DNA from: Jaapia argillacea MUCL 33604
Lineage: Eukaryota; Basidiomycota; Agaricomycetes; Jaapiales; Jaapiaceae
Assembly (NCBI GenBank): GCA_000697665.1
Contig: KL197716.1
Span: 790,202-854,201 of the forward strand
Direction: 5' to 3'
DNA: 64,000 nucleotides
Within the stretch, counting starts at the first letter, position 1, and each line of letters starts with the position of its first letter. The notes under the pieces are model-generated. The model had not been told where the DNA came from. It saw nothing but the letters and a program-made list of their open reading frames with translations, and did no database searches. Positions 57,192-64,000 of the stretch are shown here, piece by piece. Both the position numbers and the translations under genes were made by a program.

Positions 57192-59596
57192 TTAAGTGTC
57201 ATAGACGATGGTGGCTGGAGTTCTGGAGAAAAAAAGCGAGTGTGAGCACCTCGATAATGGGAGTGAACTTTGACCGACCTCTTCTCATGACCCTAACGCA
57301 ACCAATGGGGAAGACAAACTTGTCAGAGAATTATCGAAACTGAGGAGTAAACAATATTTCTACCTTTTCCATCCATGCAACGTACGCCTTTAATTCTGTG
57401 AGACCGAAAAGGAGGACGACTTGAAAGTTGATGCTGTAATATAAACGACCCAACTTTCCAATACGCGGCGAAAGACCGTGCGCTGCCTCGGACATATCCG
57501 CCGTCACGGTACAAAGTGTTTCAAACTTGTCAGGTTCAACATCAGTCCATTCCGTGTCCTGGTCGGCTCCTCGGTAGCAAGTGATATCGACGGGTACACG
57601 GCCAATCTGGGATCCGTCTTGAACAGTCCTGGTAAACCCGCATGTGAACTCCCGGTTCTCCGTCACGCTCGTACCCTAAAATTGGAACACCATCGACAGA
57701 CATAAATACGCAATGGCAGAACGTGTAGGCTTCGTTGTAAACGCACCTTCTTGAGCACTGCTGAGAATGCGCATGGAAGGTATTGATATCCGGTAGCGTT
57801 CAGGAATACTTGGCTCGCCCGCTGAGCGTGCTCGTGATCGGAGGGATCGAAGCGTGTGCTGCATCGGGAACCGTAGGTTGCCCTTGCTACCCGCGTGGAC
57901 ACAAAATGATCAAGATAGAATGACAGGCCACCGTCTGCAACCGCCTTGTTCCTACATTTCAAAGTTGGCAGCAGATAGAGAGTTTAATGGATGGCGACGT
58001 ACGTGTATCCATCAGGCCGAGAGAGATTCATGTGGAGTGGTCGTAGTCGTTCCTGCAAGCTGTTGAAAAGCCAATCATTGGCGGCGAATCCTCCGACCAT
58101 GAAAACATCCTGGCGCGGCTCAGGCCATGCTGTGCATACGAAGAGCGGACGAAGACTTACTCGAATATGCTTCTGGGAAAGCTTCTGCTGCTCTTCAATT
58201 GCTCCGAATATGGCCTCTAAGGAAGGTTCGAAGAGTGCCGACACTTCGGGACTGTATAGAGATGCCAATCAGACGAAGAATAAGCTGGGTAGGAACCACC
58301 TACCCGTTCAACCGGAGGACACCTCTCTTGACGTCAAAATCGGGGTCGTCGTCGCGGGCCGTTCCGAAGCGGATGTATGCTGTCTCGTCAGAACTCTTAA
58401 ACCTTCGTTTGATAGTCTTCTCGAAACAATCGACGATGTGTTGGATGTCTTGTGGGTCATCGAAAGAGGAGCCCTTGAGTCTCTCTGCCGTTCCATCAGT
58501 CACATCTGAAGGAATTGCAAGGATTGGACACACCGTTCAACAGGTAATCATATGCCCGTTGGGTAACAAAAACTGCGCCTTGTAATCTGCCTGTGGATGA
58601 TTCGCATGGGGAGGTCGAGATAGTACAATAGTGGATCTCACTCACAGCCAGTCGGCGCAATTTCTTCCACCGATATCGGGGCGATGGCTTTGAAAGAAAA
58701 GGAACTCAAGTCGATTGTTCCTCCACCACAGTCGACAATCATGACGTTCGAACCAGCCTGAAACATACGTAAACGAAGTGGTCGACCAAGACCGTAGCGA
58801 TGAATAATTCACCTTAATGACGTCCGAAGATAGCCCATTATTGACACAGTAATGTAAACTTGCTTCTCCTTCCGTGACAAACGACACCCTCGAGTGTCCT
58901 TCTGACGTGTCCGGAACAAGTCCCGCACATACGGCAGCCTGACGCATCTTGGCCTGTTGAGCGCCCTCCCATCCATTGGGATGACCGAGAACAAACACCG
59001 TGTCATCTTGTACAGATTGAAGGATTTGTTCCCCAGCGCCGTGCGTTTTCTGAATGAAGTCTTTTGCACAACCATACAGGTAGGCCAAAAAGTCACCGAG
59101 GACGTCGACGACAGTCCTGTTCTCCGGTAATGGCGGAATTCTCTCGTCTTCAATCTGGGAAGGACCCATCGCCTTTGGCCGGAGGTGAAGCTTGAACCTA
59201 ACAAGTACGTTATGAGGTAGGGCCATTGTGATCGAAGTTGTGTACCCACCACTCGACCTTGATCCACCCATTCTCTTCTGCCTCCCCACTCTCACAATAC
59301 TGTCGAGCCTCTTCGCCTACCGCTCGTACAATGCCATCTCCATCATAGCAAAGAATGGAAGGAACTTTGGAATCTCCTCCCGAGCTTGTCTGTCCAGGGA
59401 AACTGCCTCAAAGTCAGTGAAATGTGAAAGTGCAGAGCGACGAAACGACGAACGTCGTGACTGTCCGAATCTTTGGAACTTCTCCGGGATCGAGAATACT
59501 GTACGAGATACCACTGAATGTGGTACCAATATCGAAGGCGAGAACGAGTTGTCGCCGAGAGCCTTGGTACGGTTTCCTCGAGGAATTGAGAGACAT
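57192..59596 (-). CDS. HSPA12-like Hsp70-family ATPase, paralog B
   Basis: The start MSLNSSRKPYQGSRRQLVLA leads to FDIGTTFSGISYSILDPGE (phosphate-1). Then FPGQTSSGGDSKVPSILCYD, FKLHLRPKAMGPSQ, TVVDVLGDFLAYLYGCAKDF, NVMIVDCGGGTIDLSSFSFK (phosphate-2), GCRLQGAVFVTQRAYDYLLN, FMVGGFAANDWLFNSLQ (adenosine site), FYLDHFVSTRVARATYGS, TQWSDVEP-like DTEWTDVEPDKFETLC and FQVVLLFGLTELKAYVAWME. It ends with a 14-nt exon (57279-57292, GHEKR) and TPATIVYDT-TAA. Each intron checked falls where paralog A has one. About 580 aa, no stop or frameshift seen. It is head-to-head with the coiled-coil paralog B. Confidence 0.88.
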
Positions 59597-59917
59597 GATG
59601 AAGCCAGTTGACAAAGCTCCGACTTGTAGCCGCACCGTACTAATATTGACACTTAAGAAAGTTCCAAGTCCTCGAGGCGAGAAGTCGAAGGTTCGATCAC
59701 AACGCGCCTAACGGAGGGCGATCCATCCGAGCAGCACGCTGTACAGTCGTTCCGTGATTGATGGAGGTTGGAAACCGTATGCAGGTCGAGCTGGTATTGC
59801 AGGAGTGATACACGCGCCTTCAAGGTGGCAGACATCGTACATGCTTCAGTTGTGTGGTTGAGACGTGGCAGTCGTATAACGTATCGGAAGCGAAGACAGT
59901 CCTTCATCTGCTAGAAT
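59597..59917. promoter_or_regulatory. Shared divergent promoter of the right Hsp70-like/coiled-coil pair
   Basis: 321 bp between the two start codons. AGAAAGTTCC at 59656-59665 matches the two-unit heat-shock element nGAAnnTTCn; a third unit is imperfect (CAAGT). Confidence 0.5.
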
Positions 59918-61514
59918 ATGTCCGACAAGTTCTACTTCCCCCACCTTGACTGGGTCTACGAGTCGCCAGCCACGAAGTGGATAGTATTCCTTCTGGTGGA
60001 AGTATTGGTCTTACCATCAATTCTTATGCTGGAGCGCATGTTTTCTTCGATGCGAGGAAAAGGAGAGACGAAACTGGAGGCACTGAGGACGGAAATCGAC
60101 AGGTTGACGAGGGAGAGTCGAGAAAAGGATAGACTCTTGAAGGAAACCGACGAAACCGTACGTTATATCACGGGATATCTGCACAAGGAGATCGGAGGGC
60201 TCACTTTGCTGAAAAGAATCGGAATTTGACGGCTGCGGTGAAGGAATCGCATCAGCATGCTATCAAATTGGAGGAATCCTTGAGTCGACAGAAGATGAAA
60301 ACGGCTGATTTGGAAAAGGACAACGTCGTTCTTCAGGGCCGAGTTGGGGATCTAGATCAACAGTTGGCAGCCCGCGTGGACGACATACGACGTTTAAGGG
60401 GTGAAGGGGAGAGGGAGAGACGAGGGCAGGAAGACTTGGTGGAGAAGTACAACCAGACCATCGCTCTACTCGAAACGCGCACATCCGAACTCCGAGTGAC
60501 GCAGCAGTTCCTGACCCAAACAGATACGCTCGCAGGTTCTGAGGTCGTTCGGCTCGTTGAAGACTTGAATACCGATATCTTCCAAATCGTCGCGACGATG
60601 ATGGATCGATTCGAATTCGACAAAGAACACACTATCCAGGGAGGAGACTTCGACAGAGTCGAGAGGGCTCGCTCGTGGGTCGCAAGATGCCTCGGTCCCA
60701 TCCTGTTGGAAGGGTTGACCACCACAGACGACTCCGCAATCATCCAAGTAGCGATCCAGGGTATTACGACCATGTGTGCGGATTGGATCGTCAATATGTG
60801 GCATCCAGAGGTCTCGGGCGAGGGTCGTTCGATGGATCGCATGTGCAAAGATGTTTACCACAGCGTGCAGAAGAATGGTGCGTGTCCAACTTTGGGCTAT
60901 TCTGAATATTCCTCATTCATGCTGGTGTTGACATAGAAGTACAAGCCGTCGCGGGGCGATGGCGATCCATGGCTCACCGACATATTTGGATGATTTACGG
61001 CCGGTCGGACATAGCCTCTCGATTCTCGGATATCCTTTGCGACAACCTGGCCGACGTATTGGTCATCGCAGGGTGTCCAGAGAGCTGGGAGCAAGTGAGG
61101 ACAATCCTACGAGACGAATTCAAAGGGAAACTTCAGAGTATTGTCGAGCTGGCCCTACGCCTCAATAAGGTCATCAAGGAGGAAACGACTTCGTGCGATA
61201 TGGAGTCGATCTGGGAGGTACCAGGTACACAGTTCGATCTGGGCAAGATGGATGATATGGATGGCGATTCTCCGAGGGCGGCCAAGCGAAGGCGTATGTC
61301 ATTAGCCGCGCAGGTCGCTTGTACGACCGAACTCGGTCTCCGACGAATGGTGAGGGTCCCCGCGACCGAGGATGGTCCGGAGGGCAAAGTACGATGGGAG
61401 GAGACGTTGCTATTGAAGCCAAAGATCGCGCTCCAGTCGATGATGGAGGGCTTGCCTATAAGGGAGGCAGGGTCAAGCCGGAGTCATAGTTTGGCGAGAT
61501 TGTCCAGAGGATGA
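59918..61514 (+). CDS. Membrane-anchored coiled-coil protein, paralog B (partner of the Hsp70-like gene)
   Basis: Three exons (59918-60157, 60217-60877 and 60937-61514) join to 492 aa. The N-terminus has a hydrophobic segment, WIVFLLVEVLVLPSILML (about residues 21-38), that should anchor it in a membrane. A long coiled coil (about 50-200) follows: KLEALRTEIDRLTRES, then EKDNVVLQGRVGDLDQQLAA. The conserved block is TRTSELRVTQQFLTQTDTLA, VVRLVEDLNTDIFQIVATMM, then VAGRWRSMAHRHIWMIYGRS and EETTSCDMESIWEVPG, shared with 668-2449. A basic KRRRM patch lies near residue 420. No named domain is recognised. Topology suggests an N-terminal anchor with a cytosolic rod. It is divergent from the Hsp70-like gene. 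Confidence 0.85.
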
Positions 61515-61865
61515 GGGATCCATAGCAACTCGGAGAGTGCTAGCGAAGATAGGATTAGATATGTACAGTGCACCGTAGATCAGGAGTACTTGCACAAATA
61601 GTATGCGGATATATAACGAGGGTCCCAGTCAAGGTCCATTTCTATCGTAATTTTCGACTTTGGTTCGACTTCAACACAGTCACGACAAGTCACCGTCACG
61701 AGGGTACAGTCACATCGAGTTGTCACAGCCTGAGGTCGGGCTTATCAAACTGAAGTCGAAGTTCTCACCGACACCGACACTCTCATCTCCGCAGTCATAT
61801 TTTCGATTGTTCTATCTCCTGGGGGCCCAGTTCTTGTATCATCGACACCTGGTGCGGTTGAGCTG
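61515..61865. other. Intergenic
   Basis: 3' flank of the coiled-coil gene and 5' flank of the MYND gene; CAGTCACGACAAGTCACCGT and similar short near-repeats of GTCAC occur around 61678-61720. No gene seen. Confidence 0.5.
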
Positions 61866-63315
61866 ATGGCAACCATCTGGGCTCGTAGGCTTCCTGGCAA
61901 TCTCCGGATGTCCTCGGTGGTCCTCTCCGTATTGTTGTCATCATCCACCACCACCGTTCTTGATAGAGTTGTTGATGCTCTCGGTGGCGACGTTCACAGT
62001 GCTGCCAACGCCTCTGTCTCTGTCCTTCGTTCCGCCGCTCGAAATCCTGTAGCGGATGGACGCCTTTATCGGTATCTGTTTCGAATCATCGGCGCTATGA
62101 CCTTCGGCGACCATCCCATATCCGCCGCCTTCCTCACTTCCGATGCCCACACCGCTATGACCGAAGCCTTTCTTCTGCTCACCAAGCAGATGGATACTAG
62201 CGAGTTTTCCGATAATTCGGGTGTTGGGGAAGCGGTCACCACATACTTCCGGTATCTCTCGGATTTCCATCCACTCTATACTGGTCATTAATGGGCTATC
62301 GACGTGGTCGATGCAGGTCTCCTCGTCGCGATAGGCCAATGTAGCTCCATTTTCTCCAAGTTAGAAGCAGAAAATTTGAATAGGGCTCTCTCTGTCATCC
62401 GCGAACCATTGGAACAGTACCTGGTCTATCCTGCCGTCATCCGAGCTGCTCAGAGCTCGATGCGCGAAATCCACTCCTTGGGTTTGCACGATAAGTTGAC
62501 GGAGAGCCCCGTAAAGGATGTATGGCGCGAATTTGAAGAACTGCTGTTGGAGCGGGCGAAACTACTTGAATACTACGACTCGGATACGGAGACGAAAGTG
62601 GAGGTTGAGCAATTCATTTGCGATAACGCCAAGGTTTGACTACTCTCGTGCTCTTTCGTCGCGTTTGCTTACACTCCTTGAAGTGTCGGGGATGTGGGCC
62701 GAAAACTACGGTTATGCGATGTGCTGGGTGTCAGCGTGTATTACTGCTCCAAGGAGTGTCAAAAAGTTGCGTGGAAGCAGGGGAATCATCGAAGTGTCTG
62801 TAACCTTTGGCAAGATGACCCCACACGTAAGATCTCCTCTCTATATTCTCAACCGTCCCCTCCACCTCCGTTCAGGTCTAAGGTCAAGCAAAGCAGTCAA
62901 AAACCTTGGCTTTACTCGGGAGGTTCAAACATTCATCTTCCGCCTAGCCGAGGAAGATCTCCGTCGCCAATCGGCCGAACTTCTCGCCCAAAACCAAGGG
63001 AAATACCCAGGTCAACCCCTCTCCTCCATGATGGCCGTCGTCAACTATGCCGTCTCCCCACCCAAGATTCTCTTGCTACCGATTGCAGAACTTGCCGGGG
63101 CTTTTCCGAATCCTTCACAGGATATCAGTGATATCCACGACTTGGGCGCGAAAGCGGCCCTCGTGGACCAGGAAAATGAGACACTTGTCCGTATCGGTAT
63201 ACGATGCGGAAATCAAGTGGTAACCTTGGCCTCCAGAACATATGTTTGGTTCTCAGAACTGAGGCGTGCGGCTTTGGATGGTAGAGATGAGACCGTTGAT
63301 AAACGGCACTCTTGA
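61866..63315 (+). pseudogene. MYND zinc-finger protein, probably broken
   Basis: The helical N-terminal region (MATIWARRLPGNLRMSSVVL ... FGDHPISAAFLTSDAHTAM) runs to an in-frame TAA at 62289. The same frame resumes at once with WAIDVVDAGLLVAIGQC and RALSVIREPLEQYLVYPAVI. The TAA could be removed only by a 33-nt intron, too short to be likely. After an intron (62635-62684) comes the MYND finger CRGCGPKTTVMRCAGCQ, then a frame change, then VYYCSKECQKVAWKQGNHRS VC. The zinc ligands are all present but in two frames (shift near 62738). A final exon (from about 62873) gives TFIFRLAEEDLRRQSAELLA and VRIGIRCGNQVVTLASRTYV. The family of MYND proteins of this length is common in mushrooms. Either two real lesions or two assembly errors. 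Confidence 0.65.
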
Positions 63316-63645
63316 CTGGAATTCTGTTGAAGTACTTGCTGGTCTCTCACTGGTGTTGAGGTCGAGGTCGAGGTCGGAAACAGCGTGGGATGGAGTACAT
63401 AGTATCGACCTGCCACGGTTATCCGTTGGCAACGCTCGTGCGTTGCCGCACGAGCGCCTTCTGGCAAGTTCATCAACCATGTTATAACCATGTTTCATAT
63501 TGAGCTCGGTACGCATGGAATTCACCCATACATCATTGTGGCTGTCTCCGATGCCGCTCCTTGATGATGGGAAAGATGTGTTTTACAACATTGTCTAGGA
63601 CTACAACTATCCTCGAAAGAAGTGACCCATAGTACTGTTCGGTGA
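63316..63645. other. Intergenic between convergent genes
   Basis: 3' flanks of the MYND gene and the GET4-like gene. A short direct repeat of GGTCGAGGTC occurs near 63360. No gene seen. Confidence 0.5.
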
Positions 63646-64000
63646 TCAATCCAGTCCAGGCGTGCCAGGTCCAGATGAAGGTGCTGGCGATAACACTCGC
63701 CTGGCAGGTGGTGCACCACCACCAGGGGCAGGCATCCCCAATAACGACGAAAACATATCTCCGAAAGGATTCGCAGCTTGAGCCCGGGGCGGAGGAATGG
63801 CGAAGTACAGCGTAGCAATGTCTTGTAAAGCCTAAGGTGTACATTAGGTTAAGACCCGGAAATCAATGATCAGGAGAGGAACACTTACAGCTCTGACTTC
63901 TCTCTGCGCAAGCACTCCCCCTCTTGACTGATATGTCCCACAAAGTCTCACCCAAGACTCCCTCATAGTCTTATTCTTCTCCCCCTGCGCACGTTGACAT
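63646..64000 (-). CDS. get4: GET4-like protein, C-terminal part (runs off the window)
   Basis: Two exons (64000-63889 and 63831-63646; intron 63832-63888) give the last 99 residues or so. They read TMRESWVRLCGTYQSRGGVL, then AALQDIATLYFAIPPPRAQ, then NPFGDMFSSLLGMPAPGGG and a Pro/Ser tail to TGA at 63646. The [LI]-x-x-L-Y-F-x-I-x-P-P helix end followed by a Gly/Met-rich NPFGDM(F/M)SSLLG stretch matches my memory of fungal Get4 C-termini. Get4 bridges Get5 and Get3 in insertion of tail-anchored proteins at the ER. Most of the protein is outside the window. Confidence 0.5.

Noticed and set aside
1-64000. CRISPR array, bacterial operons, rRNA genes
   Set aside because: None seen; the sequence is clearly eukaryotic with spliceosomal introns throughout.
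1-64000. LTR retroelements or other virus-like elements
   Set aside because: No long terminal repeats or reverse transcriptase/integrase motifs were recognised by eye in the window.

Overview
The window is nuclear DNA of a filamentous basidiomycete, most likely an Agaricomycete (mushroom or wood/litter decayer). The evidence is the dense set of short spliceosomal introns (about 45-65 nt), compact divergent gene pairs, a KDZ-type DNA transposon, a GH115 alpha-glucuronidase, a basidiomycete-style P450 and sesquiterpene synthase, a WOPR (Gti1/Pac2) regulator and expanded HSPA12-like Hsp70 genes. Nearly every gene is split, so the coordinates given are whole-gene spans. I reconstructed exons by eye from splice signals, reading frames and family motifs.

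Layout. 0-5.3 kb: start of a protein phosphatase methylesterase (PPE1-like) gene, then a head-to-head pair of a coiled-coil protein (minus) and an HSPA12-like Hsp70 (plus). 5.3-15.9 kb: a mobile-element zone with a 5.7-kb KDZ transposon (decayed transposase plus an open cysteine-cluster gene), a 1-kb non-autonomous TIR element, a stranded coding fragment and a frameshifted BTB gene. 18.6-26.2 kb: a P450, a Ser/Thr kinase with HQD and DFN motifs, and a RING protein with three SUMO-interaction-like motifs. 27.9-32.0 kb: secreted GH115. 33-34 kb: remnant of an ABCC-type transporter. 34.3-39.1 kb: four-BRCT Dpb11/TopBP1 divergent from mitochondrial uL30m. 40.6-42.1 kb: an unknown gene whose 3' part lies in a direct duplication. 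43.5-47.2 kb: a sesquiterpene synthase with altered metal motifs, decayed coding sequence and an intact aldo/keto reductase. 50.6-52.2 kb: WOPR transcription factor. 52.5-56.9 kb: TFIIH subunit Tfb2, proteasome chaperone Nas6 and HSBP1. 57.2-61.5 kb: a second Hsp70-like/coiled-coil pair. 61.9-64 kb: a damaged MYND gene and the 3' end of a GET4-like gene.

The most striking feature is that the Hsp70-like/coiled-coil pair occurs twice, as mirror images about 52 kb apart. Each copy is divergent, with about 320-370 bp between start codons and corresponding exon structures. This suggests the two proteins are kept and duplicated as a unit. Other notable features are 14-18 nt microexons placed at or next to functional motifs, at least three GC-AG introns in unrelated genes, a candidate SUMO-targeted ubiquitin ligase, and several host genes that look recently broken.
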